Shown here: positions 1-7,977 of the stretch, piece after piece
How positions within the stretch are numbered: position 1 is the first letter of the stretch
Layout of the letters: every line of letters starts with the position of its first letter
Assembly (NCBI GenBank): GCA_023439305.1
Contig: JAEXOO010000039.1
Location: forward strand, 1-64,000
Length of the DNA stretch: 64,000 nucleotides
Origin: Pseudomonadota bacterium
GTDB taxonomy: Bacteria; Pseudomonadota; Gammaproteobacteria; Burkholderiales; Burkholderiaceae_B
Reading direction: 5' to 3'
Position numbers and translations under genes: made by a program
The notes under the pieces: model-generated
What the model was told of the DNA's origin: nothing
Databases searched by the model: none
The model's input: the letters and a program-made list of their open reading frames with translations, nothing else

Positions 1-119
1 CAGGCCGTGAATCGTCTGTGCGTGCTCTGAATGCTCTGGGTATCAAGATCACCAGCATTGCAGACATCACACCGGTTCCGCATAACGGCTGCCGTCCGCC
101 CAAGCGTCGTCGCATCTAA
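1..119 (+). CDS. rpsK: 30S ribosomal protein S11, 3' end (partial)
   Basis: The window opens inside this gene. The frame starting at base 3 reads GRESSVRALNALGIKITSI and ends PKRRRI before the TAA at 117-119, which is the conserved C-terminus of S11 including the basic PPKRRR tail. S11 lies on the platform of the 30S subunit close to the 3' end of 16S rRNA. It sits 11 bases upstream of rpsD, as in the alpha operon of other proteobacteria. The 5' part is outside the window. Confidence 0.95.
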   Translation, partial: GRESSVRALNALGIKITSIADITPVPHNGCRPPKRRRI

Positions 120-130
120 GGGGAAGCTAC

Positions 131-754
131 GTGGCTCGTTATATTGGACCTAAATGCAAGCTCTCGCGTCGCGAGGGTACCGATCTGTTTCTGAAGAGCG
201 CCCGCCGCTCGCTCGATTCCAAGTGCAAACTGGAATCGCGTCCTGGTCAGCACGGCCGCACCTCCGGTGCCCGTACTTCTGACTTCGGTCTGCAGCTGCG
301 CGAAAAGCAAAAGCTCAAGCGTATGTACGGCGTGCTGGAAAAGCAGTTCCGCAAATACTACGTTGAAGCCGACCGTCGTCGTGGCAACACCGGCGAAACG
401 CTGATTCAACTGCTGGAATCCCGTCTGGACAACGTCGTCTACCGCATGGGCTTCGGCTCCACGCGTGCAGAGGCTCGCCAGCTGGTGAACCACCGTGCTA
501 TCGAAGTCAACGGTCACACCGCTGACATCGCTTCCATGCTGATCAAGGCCGGCGACGTCGTCTCCGTCCGCGAAAAAGCCAAATCCCAGGGCCGTATCAA
601 GGAATCCCTGGATCTGGCGACCGGCAATGGTCTGCCACAGTGGGTTGAAGTTGACGCCGGCAAGCTGTCGGGCGTGTTCAAACAAGCCCCCGATCGCGCT
701 GATGTCGCTCAAGACATCAACGAATCGCTGGTTGTTGAGCTGTACTCGCGTTAA
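131..754 (+). CDS. rpsD: 30S ribosomal protein S4
   Basis: The 207-residue product begins MARYIGPKCKLSRREGTDLF and has the usual S4 length. S4 is a primary 16S rRNA binder that starts 30S assembly, and in many proteobacteria it represses translation of the alpha operon. The S4 RNA-binding domain lies at about residues 95-160 (RLDNVVYRMGFGSTRAEARQ). The start is GTG at 131, preceded by GGGGAAGC. The gene follows rpsK closely and is followed by 154 bases with a hairpin before rpoA. Confidence 0.97.
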   Translation: MARYIGPKCKLSRREGTDLFLKSARRSLDSKCKLESRPGQHGRTSGARTSDFGLQLREKQKLKRMYGVLEKQFRKYYVEADRRRGNTGETLIQLLESRLDNVVYRMGFGSTRAEARQLVNHRAIEVNGHTADIASMLIKAGDVVSVREKAKSQGRIKESLDLATGNGLPQWVEVDAGKLSGVFKQAPDRADVAQDINESLVVELYSR

Positions 755-791
755 TCTTTTCGCGAACAAGGCTTTAACAGTTCGGCAAAGC

Positions 792-826
792 AAGCCCACT
801 TCCCGATTTTCTCGGCAAGTGGGCTT
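792..826 (+). other. Hairpin between rpsD and rpoA
   Basis: A 10-bp perfect stem (792-801 with 817-826) encloses a 15-base loop in the 154-base gap between rpsD and rpoA. No T-run follows, so it is not a standard intrinsic terminator. It may be an attenuator or processing signal that sets the ratio of ribosomal protein to RNA polymerase subunit. That role is inference. Confidence 0.5.
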
Positions 827-908
827 TGCGATGCTATCTCGCTGGCTTAGGCCAGTTTCCGTCAGCCTTATCGGTGTAACGAGCCGAGGGTATTGAAAAG
901 GAAGTCGA

Positions 909-1892
909 ATGTCTCAAGGTTTTTTGAAGCCCCGTTCCATTGAAGTAGAACCTATCAGCAAGAATCACGCCAAAGTGATCATGGAGCCCTTCGAGCGCGG
1001 CTACGGCCACACGCTGGGCAACGCACTGCGTCGTATCCTGCTGTCGTCCATGACTGGCTATGCACCCACTGAAGTGCAGATCACCGGTGTGGTGCACGAG
1101 TACTCCACGCTGCCAGGCGTGGGCGAAGACGTGGTGGATATTCTGCTGAACCTCAAGGGCGTGGTTTTCAAGCTGCACAGCCGTGAAGAGGTCACCTTGA
1201 TCCTGCGCAAGGAAGGCGCCGGCCAGGTGTTGGCCAGCGACATCGAGCTGCCGCACGATGTCGAGATCATCAACCCCAATCACGTCATTGCCACGCTGAC
1301 CGACGACGGCAAGCTGGAAATGCAGATCAAGGTTGAGCAAGGTCGTGGTTACGTGCCCGGCAACGTGCGCGCCCTGGCCGATGATCGCACCCACACCATT
1401 GGCCGCATCGTGCTGGACGCGTCCTACAGCCCAGTGCGTCGCGTCAGCTACGCGGTGGAAAACGCTCGTGTGGAACAACGCACCGACCTGGACAAGCTGG
1501 TTCTGGACATCGAGACCAACGGCGTGATCTCGCCCGAGGAAGCCGTGCGCCAGTCTGCTCGCATCCTGATGGATCAGATCTCCGTGTTTGCCGCTCTGGA
1601 AGGCGTGGGCGATGCCTACGAAGCCCCAGTGCGTGGCACGCCGCAGATCGACCCTGTTCTGCTGCGTCCTGTGGACGATCTGGAACTGACGGTTCGTTCG
1701 GCCAACTGCCTGAAAGCCGAAAATATTTACTACATCGGCGATCTGATTCAGCGCACCGAAAACGAACTGCTCAAGACTCCGAACCTGGGCCGCAAGTCCC
1801 TGAACGAGATCAAGGAAGTCCTGGCTGCACGTGGCTTGACTCTGGGCATGAAGCTCGAGAACTGGCCGCCTCTGGGTCTGGAGCGTCCTTAA
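909..1892 (+). CDS. rpoA: DNA-directed RNA polymerase subunit alpha
   Basis: The 327-residue product is the alpha subunit of RNA polymerase, which nucleates assembly of the core enzyme. The N-terminal dimerisation domain contains RGYGHTLGNALRRILLSSM. The C-terminal domain (about residues 255-315) contains the helix-hairpin-helix region with ENIYYIGDLIQRTENELLKT and NLGRKSLNEIKEVL, used for UP-element and activator contacts. Length is typical of the family. The start ATG at 909 follows AAAAGGAAG. It lies between rpsD and rplQ as in the canonical operon. Confidence 0.98.
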   Translation: MSQGFLKPRSIEVEPISKNHAKVIMEPFERGYGHTLGNALRRILLSSMTGYAPTEVQITGVVHEYSTLPGVGEDVVDILLNLKGVVFKLHSREEVTLILRKEGAGQVLASDIELPHDVEIINPNHVIATLTDDGKLEMQIKVEQGRGYVPGNVRALADDRTHTIGRIVLDASYSPVRRVSYAVENARVEQRTDLDKLVLDIETNGVISPEEAVRQSARILMDQISVFAALEGVGDAYEAPVRGTPQIDPVLLRPVDDLELTVRSANCLKAENIYYIGDLIQRTENELLKTPNLGRKSLNEIKEVLAARGLTLGMKLENWPPLGLERP

Positions 1893-1922
1893 GTTGTAAA
1901 CAGCGCGATGGCACGCTGAAAT

Positions 1923-2001
1923 CCGTTCGCAGTCGTTTCAACTATCTTTGCCGGCTCACCCGGCGAAGATACAAAAAGACTGCGAACGGCTCTTTAAAAA
2001 T
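1923..2001 (+). promoter_or_regulatory. Nested stem structure followed by a boxA-like element upstream of rplQ
   Basis: An outer 12-bp perfect stem (1923-1934 with 1978-1989) encloses an 11-bp stem with one G-T pair (944-954 with 960-970 in the 1900s). Immediately after it, 1989-2001 reads GCTCTTTAAAAAT, close to the boxA antitermination element of rRNA leaders. There is no T-run typical of a terminator. The element lies in a 224-base gap between rpoA and rplQ. Roles in antitermination or RNA processing are inferred. Confidence 0.5.
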
Positions 2002-2116
2002 ATGCTATTGTTTTGTGTTGTCCATCCGGTCCGCAGCCTGGCTGATAGAAGAACCGGATTGTTGCTCGCAGCGTGTGCTGCGTGCTAATTAGATTCATAC
2101 ATTAGGAAAAATCATC

Positions 2117-2503
2117 ATGCGTCACCGTCACGGTCTACGTAAACTGAATCGTACCAGCAGCCACCGTCTGGCCATGTTCCGCAACATGTCCGTCTCCCTG
2201 CTGACTCACGAAGCCATCAAAACCACGCTGCCCAAGGCCAAAGAACTGCGCCGTGTGGTCGAGCCCCTGATCACCCTGGCCAAGAACCCAACCGTGGCCA
2301 ACCGTCGCCTGGCTTTTGCCCGTCTGCGTGATCGCGACGCCGTCACCAAGCTGTTCGACGTCATCGGTCCCCGCGTTCAAGAGCGCAACGGTGGTTACAC
2401 CCGCATCCTGAAAATGGGCTTCCGTCAGGGCGACAACGCTCCTATGGCATTCATGGAACTGGTCGACCGCCCAGAAGCTCAGGAAGAAGTCGACGCTGAA
2501 TAA
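2117..2503 (+). CDS. rplQ: 50S ribosomal protein L17
   Basis: The 128-residue product begins MRHRHGLRKLNRTSSHRLAM, the conserved L17 N-terminus, and contains ITLAKNPTVANRRLAFARLR. L17 is part of the large subunit near the exit tunnel and is the last gene of the alpha operon. The start ATG at 2117 follows AGGAAAAATC. The gene is unusually far (224 bases) from rpoA, separated by a structured segment, and is followed by an intrinsic terminator. Confidence 0.97.
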   Translation: MRHRHGLRKLNRTSSHRLAMFRNMSVSLLTHEAIKTTLPKAKELRRVVEPLITLAKNPTVANRRLAFARLRDRDAVTKLFDVIGPRVQERNGGYTRILKMGFRQGDNAPMAFMELVDRPEAQEEVDAE

Positions 2504-2530
2504 GCGCACTTTTTTCAGCATTGCGGTAGA

Positions 2531-2558
2531 AACGGATCCTTAGGGGTCCGTTTTTTTT
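2531..2558 (+). terminator. Intrinsic terminator after rplQ
   Basis: A 9-bp stem with one G-T pair (2531-2539 with 2543-2551) is followed by a run of eight T. It closes the ribosomal-protein operon 27 bases after the rplQ stop. Confidence 0.85.
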
Positions 2559-2720
2559 ATGCCTTTTATTACTGTAAGTAATGGCCATATAAGGGTTTTT
2601 GCTAAGAGCGCTGAGGGTGACTATTTTATAATTCAAATAATTGCAGGCATTCGATAAAGCCTGCACTTCTTGGATAGTGAGCATCTGCTGGCCTTCCTAA
2701 AATTTGCTCCATGTCGGGCT

Positions 2721-2732
2721 CGTCACGTGACG
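2721..2732. promoter_or_regulatory. Perfect 12-bp palindrome upstream of the flavin monooxygenase gene
   Basis: CGTCACGTGACG is a perfect palindrome 37 bases upstream of the monooxygenase start, and a 7-bp inverted repeat lies at 2642-2648/2659-2665. A -10-like TATAAT is at 2627-2632, but no good -35 can be seen. The palindrome is a candidate operator; the binding protein is unknown. Confidence 0.35.
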
Positions 2733-2768
2733 GCCTGCATCAGGACAATGACTATCAGGAGACCATTC

Positions 2769-3854
2769 ATGGCGCAGAACAAACTGCTCACACACGACAA
2801 GTTCCTGCTGGGCACCTTCGCCACCAATTGCGGTGGCGGCATGACGGTGTCCACGCTGCCTGACCGCTGGCAGGCGAACTGGGACAACAATCTGAAGCTG
2901 GGACGGATGCTGGATGAGGCCGGCATTGATTTCATGCTGCCGATCGCACGCTGGATCGGTTACGGCGGCGAAACGGATTTTCATGGCTACGTGCTGGAAA
3001 CCGTGACCTGGGCGACCGCCTTGCTGGCCAATACCCGCAACATCAGTGTGTTTGCCACGGTGCATACCGTTGCGAACCATCCTGTTGTGCTTGCCAAGCA
3101 GATCGCCACCATGGCGCAGATGAGCGAGAACCGCGTGGGTTTGAATATCGTCGCGGGCTGGAACAAGCCGGAATACGATGCGCTCGGAGTGACGCTGCCT
3201 GATGACCACGAAACCCGCTATGGCTATGCCCAAGAGTGGTTCGATCTGGTCAAGAAGATCTGGCATCACGAAAGCCGATTCGACTGGGACGGCACGTATT
3301 TTCAGGCCAAAGGTGTCTATGGCAATCCTCGGCCCGACTACGACCCGCCGATCTTCAACGCCGCCGGCTCAGGTCAGGGGCGCGAGTTCGCCAGCCGCAA
3401 TGCCAACTTTCTGTTCACGCCGGCCATGCAGTTGGACCGTTCCGCCACGGAAGTGGCGGACCTCAAGGCCCAGGGGCAGGCGCAGGGCCGCAAGGTCGAT
3501 GTGATGACATTCTCGCATGTGGTGTGCCGTCCGACCGAGGCCGAGGCTAAGGCCGAATGGGAACGCATCCTGGCCAATACGGACGACGCGGCGGTCGACA
3601 ACTTGATGCGTCTGCAGTTTGCCCATGCCCATTCCTTCCCGCATGAGCTGCTGGCGCAGATTCGCGAACGCATGGCAGCCGGCCACGGAGGCTACCCTTT
3701 GGTCGGCACGCCGGAGCAAGTCGCCGACGGCCTGTGCGCGCTGCACGCGGCGGGTTTCCGGGGAACAACCCTGTCGTTTGTCGACTATGTCCACGAATTT
3801 CCCTACTTCCGTGATACTGTGCTGCCCTTGTTGCGGCAGCGCGGTATCCGTTGA
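2769..3854 (+). CDS. LLM-class flavin-dependent monooxygenase
   Basis: This 361-residue protein belongs to the bacterial luciferase-like (LLM) family, which uses reduced FMN and O2 to oxidise small substrates. Recognisable parts are FATNCGGGMTVST near the N-terminus, ATVHTVANHPVVLAKQIATM, GLNIVAGWNKPEYDALG and the C-terminal LVGTPEQVADGL. The overall form resembles the RutA / alkanesulfonate monooxygenase (SsuD) branch, but the substrate cannot be fixed. Start ATG 2769 was chosen because AGGAGA precedes it and homologues start near here; the frame opens upstream at 2670 without support. A flavin reductase gene follows 19 bases downstream, so the two form a two-component system. An AraC regulator comes next. 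Confidence 0.85.
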   Translation: MAQNKLLTHDKFLLGTFATNCGGGMTVSTLPDRWQANWDNNLKLGRMLDEAGIDFMLPIARWIGYGGETDFHGYVLETVTWATALLANTRNISVFATVHTVANHPVVLAKQIATMAQMSENRVGLNIVAGWNKPEYDALGVTLPDDHETRYGYAQEWFDLVKKIWHHESRFDWDGTYFQAKGVYGNPRPDYDPPIFNAAGSGQGREFASRNANFLFTPAMQLDRSATEVADLKAQGQAQGRKVDVMTFSHVVCRPTEAEAKAEWERILANTDDAAVDNLMRLQFAHAHSFPHELLAQIRERMAAGHGGYPLVGTPEQVADGLCALHAAGFRGTTLSFVDYVHEFPYFRDTVLPLLRQRGIR

Positions 3855-3873
3855 TAAATACATAAGGTGAATC

Positions 3874-4422
3874 ATGCCTGTTGAATTGGCCCCCTCCCTG
3901 CAGATCGAAGAAGTCTTCAGCCAGTCCGGCGTGTCGGCGGATCAGTTCAAGCAGGCCATGCGTCATCTGGGTGGTACGGCCAATGTCATCACAGTAGAGC
4001 ACGAAGGCCGCCGCAGCGGCCTGACGGCGACTTCGGTGACATCGGTGGCCGCAGATCCGGCCGAGGTGCTGGTCTGCGTCAACCAGAGTTCCTCGTCCTG
4101 GCCGCTGATGCGAGACAGCGGCCTTTTTGGCGTCAATATCCTGGGCTCGGATCAGGCGGCCCTGGCACTGCAGTTCGCCGGCTTCAAGGGCGAGCAGGGC
4201 GAGGCGCGCTATGCCGGACACGATTGGCTGCGCACCGAGCACGGCATCTGGTTGGCGCGTCAGGCCCCTGCCGCGCTGGCTTGCCAGATCGTGGACGTGA
4301 TCGAGCGTCACAGCCATGCCTTGGTGCTGGGACGAGTGTTGCAGGTGCACCACGCCGAGCAGGCACAGGATTCGCCCCTGCTGTACTGGCAGGGCCGTTT
4401 CGGGCGCTTTCAGCACCAATAG
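3874..4422 (+). CDS. Flavin reductase (FMN-binding split-barrel) partner of the LLM monooxygenase
   Basis: The 182-residue product has the flavin reductase-like split-barrel fold of the HpaC/RutF/SsuE-partner type: QFKQAMRHLGGTANVITVEH, GLTATSVTSVAADPAEVLVCVN and FGVNILGSDQAALALQFAG are characteristic. It would supply reduced FMN to the upstream monooxygenase, from which it is separated by 19 bases with AAGGTGA as ribosome binding site. The specific electron donor (NADH or NADPH) is not visible. Co-transcription with the upstream gene is very likely. Confidence 0.85.
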   Translation: MPVELAPSLQIEEVFSQSGVSADQFKQAMRHLGGTANVITVEHEGRRSGLTATSVTSVAADPAEVLVCVNQSSSSWPLMRDSGLFGVNILGSDQAALALQFAGFKGEQGEARYAGHDWLRTEHGIWLARQAPAALACQIVDVIERHSHALVLGRVLQVHHAEQAQDSPLLYWQGRFGRFQHQ

Positions 4423-4478
4423 GCGCGCGGTCTGAAGGTCGGGCAGGCCTAGGGATTGTCTCGATATGGCCGTGTGCA

Positions 4479-4512
4479 AGGCTGTGCCAAGATGAGGCAC
4501 GGCCTTTTTTTC
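4479..4512 (+). terminator. Intrinsic terminator after the monooxygenase / reductase pair
   Basis: A 10-bp stem with one G-T pair (4479-4488 with 4496-4505) is followed by seven T. It ends the two-gene unit just before the AraC-family regulator gene. Confidence 0.8.
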
Positions 4513-4528
4513 GCCTTTCGCTGCGCCC

Positions 4529-5485
4529 ATGACCACTTTACTGAAACGCTACGCCCGGTTGCATTCGCAGGATGTGGATTGCGTTCAGCATTACATTTCC
4601 CAGGTATTTTGCCCACACCGGCTGACGTTGGCCGACGGTCGCCAGCGCCTGGATGCGCGCCTGTTCCTGCGTCAGGGGCAGGATGTGGCGTATGGGCGCT
4701 TGCGCTACGGGGCGCAGGTCCGGATAGAGCCTCAGCCGCTGGACGATTTTTATCTGTTGCAGGTGCCGTTGCGCGGCCAGGAGCAAATCCTGACGGCGCA
4801 TGGGCGCTTTGCCTCCACCTCGCGCCTGGCCTCTATCATCAGCCCTACCCAGGCCTTCAGCATGGAGCACAGCCTGGAGGCGGACAAGCTGTTCGTTCGC
4901 ATAGCCCGCCAGGGGCTGGAGCGGCACTACCGAGATTATTTCGGGCAGGCGCCTCGCGGAGCGCTGGAGTTCCAACCGTCCATCCCGCTGGATGAGCCGG
5001 GCGGCGCCAGCTTGCGCCGGCTGCTGGATTGGCAGTTCGCTGAAGTGTCTGACGGCGGCTTGTTCGAGCAGCCTCGACAGGTGCGTCAGTTCGAGCAGAC
5101 CTTGATCTATGCCTTGTTCGAGCTGCATGCGCACAATCAGTCCGCCTACCGCACCGAGGCGGCCTTGCCGCATGTGCTGCGGCGCGCGCTGGAGTACATG
5201 GAAGATCAGGCGGGTCAGGCGATCGGCATTGCCGACATTGCTCAGGCGAGCGGTGTCAGTGTGCGCAGCCTGTATGCCGGTTTCAAGGACCATCTGGGTG
5301 TGTCACCTATGGCCAGGCTCAAGCAGATGCGGCTGGATCAGGCCCGCGCCCGCTTGCTCCGGGGCGGCGCATCCGTTACCGATGTGGCGCTGGGCTGTGG
5401 CTTCACGCACCTGGGGCAGTTTTCCGCCGATTACCGTCGTCGCTTCGGTGAGCGTCCTTCCGACACGCTGAGCGGCTGCCGCTGA
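4529..5485 (+). CDS. AraC-family transcriptional regulator
   Basis: The 318-residue product has an N-terminal AraC-binding-like sensor domain (YLLQVPLRGQEQI, about residues 70-80) and a C-terminal double helix-turn-helix (about 220-315). The latter contains IGIADIAQASGVSVRSLYAGFKDH... and ASVTDVALGCGFTHLGQFS followed by RRFGERPSDT, the standard AraC signature. It starts 16 bases after the terminator of the monooxygenase operon, with a poorly visible ribosome binding site. Control of the adjacent monooxygenase is likely from position but not shown. Effector unknown. Confidence 0.9.
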   Translation: MTTLLKRYARLHSQDVDCVQHYISQVFCPHRLTLADGRQRLDARLFLRQGQDVAYGRLRYGAQVRIEPQPLDDFYLLQVPLRGQEQILTAHGRFASTSRLASIISPTQAFSMEHSLEADKLFVRIARQGLERHYRDYFGQAPRGALEFQPSIPLDEPGGASLRRLLDWQFAEVSDGGLFEQPRQVRQFEQTLIYALFELHAHNQSAYRTEAALPHVLRRALEYMEDQAGQAIGIADIAQASGVSVRSLYAGFKDHLGVSPMARLKQMRLDQARARLLRGGASVTDVALGCGFTHLGQFSADYRRRFGERPSDTLSGCR

Positions 5486-5549
5486 GCCTGCTGGCCATGC
5501 CGGATCCTGGCCTCAGGCGCTAAACTATAGGCTCAGCTTAGGAGCCTGC

Positions 5550-5933
5550 ATGTCCGACCAGCCCGTCTCTCCAGAACCCGATCTGTCCTTGTCCCTGCCC
5601 GCTTTGGACCCCCAGCATGTCGTGCTGGCGCAGACCACTGTGCCGGATTTGATGCTGGCCAAATACATGGCCCATCAACTGGTGGAGGACGGAATTGTCG
5701 CTTGCGCGAACCTTGCGCAATCCAGCCTGTCTATGTACATGTGGCAAGGGGAGCTGCAGGGCGATGAGGAAATCACCCTGACTTTCAAGACCACAGTCGC
5801 CCGGCTCCCGGAGCTGGCGGATCGGCTGCGTGCTCAGCACCCGTACGATTTGCCAGAGCTGATCATTCTTCCGGTGGTTGGTGGTTTTACCGCCTATCTG
5901 GATTGGGTGCACGCTCAGACGCGCGCAGCCTGA
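5550..5933 (+). CDS. cutA: Divalent-cation tolerance protein CutA
   Basis: The 127-residue product matches CutA: a trimeric ferredoxin-like-fold protein. It carries AQTTVPDLMLAKYMAHQLVE, GIVACANL, MYMWQGELQGDEEITLTFKT and YDLPELIILPVVGGFTAYLDWV. An N-terminal stretch of about 22 residues precedes the core. CutA is tied to copper and divalent-metal tolerance in Escherichia coli, where it also lies next to dsbD. Here too dsbD starts 38 bases downstream, so the two probably form one transcript. Start ATG 5550 follows TTAGGAGCC. Confidence 0.93.
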   Translation: MSDQPVSPEPDLSLSLPALDPQHVVLAQTTVPDLMLAKYMAHQLVEDGIVACANLAQSSLSMYMWQGELQGDEEITLTFKTTVARLPELADRLRAQHPYDLPELIILPVVGGFTAYLDWVHAQTRAA

Positions 5934-5970
5934 TCCGGTTGGTTATGTTTTCAAGATTCGGGATCGCTTC

Positions 5971-7902
5971 GTGTCGTTGTCACTGAACCAGAACCGCTCA
6001 CAGTATTCCGCGCCCGGATTGCGCGCTGTCTTTCTCCCTCTTTTATTTGCACTGCTCAGCTTGCTGGCGCTCTGGTCTTCACAAGCCCAGGCCGAGGAAG
6101 AGTTTCTGGATCCCGAACAGGCTTTTGTCCTGACCGCTGCCATGAGCGCGCCGGATCAGCTGGATGTGCATTTCCAGATTGCGCCGGAGTACTACATGTA
6201 CCGCAAGCGCTTCGAATTCTCGAGCGCCGATCCCGCTCATCTGGGGCCGCCGCAGCTGCCGGATGGCGAAAAAGTCTACGATCCCAACTTCGATGAAGTC
6301 ATGGAGGTCTATCGGCAGTCGGTGACGGTGCGCCTGCCCATCCTGGCTGATAGTTCAGCCGGCGGGGAATTGAAGGTGGATGTGGTCAGCCAGGGCTGCG
6401 CGGATGCTGGCTTGTGTTATTCGCCTTCTACTCAGACTCTGACCCTGATTCCGACGGCGCAAGGCTACGAAGTGGCGGGCCCGTATGGCGTGCTCAGTGT
6501 CCCTGCACCAGGACAGCTCGCTGCGTCGGCGGCCGATCCAGCGCTCGTTGCAGGCGCCCAGCCAACGGCGGGCGGCGTGGCCTCGGCTCTGAGCCTGAGC
6601 GATGTGGGCCTTGCGGATTACTTGAAGCAGGCGGGCTGGGGCAAGGTGGTGCTGCTCAGTTTCGTGTTCGGCCTGTTGCTGTCGTTCACGCCCTGCGTGC
6701 TGCCCATGGTACCTATCCTGCTGTCCATCATCGCCGGGCGTGATCAGACAGCGGCGCCGTCGCGCTGGCATGGGCTGGCCATGGCATTTTCCTTTGTGCT
6801 GGGCTTGTCCCTGGTCTACACCGTGCTGGGCGTGGCGGCCGGACTGGTGGGGGCAGGCCTGGCGGCCTGGCTGCAGAAGCCCTGGGTGCTGGGCTTGTTT
6901 GCCCTGATCCTCGTGGTATTGGCCTTGTCCATGCTGGATGTTTTTACCTTCCAGGCGCCATCGGGTCTGCAAAGCCGTCTTAGTCAACGCGTCAATCGTC
7001 TGCCGGGCGGACGGTTCGGCGGCGTATTCCTGATGGGCATGCTGTCGGCCCTGATTGTCGGTCCCTGCGTGGCGGCTCCGCTGGCCGGCGTGCTGTTGTT
7101 CATCTCCCAGACCGGGGACGTGGTGCTGGGCGGCTCGGCCTTGTTCGCGCTGGCCTGGGGCTCGGGCGTATTGCTGTTGGTGGTGGGGGCTGGCTCCGGC
7201 CGCTTGTTGCCCAAGGCGGGGGCCTGGATGAACAGCGTCAAGACCGCTTTCGGCGTGCTGTTGTTGGCGACCGCCTGGTGGATGGTGTCGCCGCTGATGG
7301 CCTCGGCCATCGCCGTGCTGGGCTGGATCGTGCTGGCCTTGTGGGCGGCGGCGCTGTTGGGCGCATTCGGGCGCGGAGCCGTGCCGCTGACGGCCTGGTC
7401 CGGCCTGCGCCAGGGGCTGGGCGTGTTGCTGGCCGGCTGGGCGGCTCTGATGCTGATCAGCGTGGGTCTGGATCGTCCCAGTGTGATTCGCCCGTTGGCG
7501 GGCTTGCAGTCGGTCGGTGCCGGGGCTCCGGCAGCGGCCAAGATCGAGTTCCAGCGCGTCAAGACATTGGCCGAGCTTGAGCAACATCTGGCCCAGGCCA
7601 CCCGACCCGTCATCTTGGATTTCTATGCAGATTGGTGCGTCTCCTGCATTGAGATGGAAAACTTCACCTTCAGCGATCCGGGCGTGGCGCAACGCATGGC
7701 TCAGTTCGATCTGTTGCAGGCCGACGTCACGGCCAACAATGCCGACGATCGCGAGCTGCTCAAGCATTTTCGCCTGTTCGGTCCGCCCGGCATTATGTTC
7801 TTTGACTCCACCGGGCGGTACCTGGATGCCCATAGGGTGATCGGTTTTCAGGATGCCCAGCGTTTTGGCAAGGTGCTGGATCAGGTTCTGGCCGGAGGCT
7901 GA
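5971..7902 (+). CDS. dsbD: Thiol:disulfide interchange protein DsbD
   Basis: DsbD passes electrons from cytoplasmic thioredoxin across the inner membrane to periplasmic partners, including cytochrome c maturation. The 643-residue product has an N-terminal signal/anchor (LPLLFALLSLLALWSSQAQA) and the periplasmic alpha domain with the Cys143/Cys149 pair (QGCADAGLCYSP). Eight or so membrane segments follow, with the two redox cysteines in LSFTPCVLPMVP and VGPCVAAPLAG. The C-terminal thioredoxin-like gamma domain has the Cys556-Val-Ser-Cys559 site. I chose GTG 5971; an upstream in-frame extension would overlap cutA. The neighbouring cytochrome genes fit its function. Confidence 0.95.
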   Translation: MSLSLNQNRSQYSAPGLRAVFLPLLFALLSLLALWSSQAQAEEEFLDPEQAFVLTAAMSAPDQLDVHFQIAPEYYMYRKRFEFSSADPAHLGPPQLPDGEKVYDPNFDEVMEVYRQSVTVRLPILADSSAGGELKVDVVSQGCADAGLCYSPSTQTLTLIPTAQGYEVAGPYGVLSVPAPGQLAASAADPALVAGAQPTAGGVASALSLSDVGLADYLKQAGWGKVVLLSFVFGLLLSFTPCVLPMVPILLSIIAGRDQTAAPSRWHGLAMAFSFVLGLSLVYTVLGVAAGLVGAGLAAWLQKPWVLGLFALILVVLALSMLDVFTFQAPSGLQSRLSQRVNRLPGGRFGGVFLMGMLSALIVGPCVAAPLAGVLLFISQTGDVVLGGSALFALAWGSGVLLLVVGAGSGRLLPKAGAWMNSVKTAFGVLLLATAWWMVSPLMASAIAVLGWIVLALWAAALLGAFGRGAVPLTAWSGLRQGLGVLLAGWAALMLISVGLDRPSVIRPLAGLQSVGAGAPAAAKIEFQRVKTLAELEQHLAQATRPVILDFYADWCVSCIEMENFTFSDPGVAQRMAQFDLLQADVTANNADDRELLKHFRLFGPPGIMFFDSTGRYLDAHRVIGFQDAQRFGKVLDQVLAGG

Positions 7903-7920
7903 CGCTTGATTCGTTGTGTG

Positions 7921-7966
7921 CGAACAACAAAAAACGCAGCGCGAGGGCTGCGTTTTTTGTTGTTCG
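7921..7966. terminator. Bidirectional terminator between dsbD and hemB
   Basis: A 19-bp perfect inverted repeat (7921-7939 with 7948-7966) with an 8-base loop has A-tracts on one arm and T-tracts on the other. It can therefore terminate the convergent dsbD (+) and hemB (-) transcripts. Confidence 0.92.
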
Positions 7967-7977
7967 CTTGATGCGGA

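Noticed and set aside
792..826. Intrinsic terminator between rpsD and rpoA
   Set aside because: The hairpin is clear, but no T-run follows and rpoA needs readthrough; it is listed as a hairpin only.
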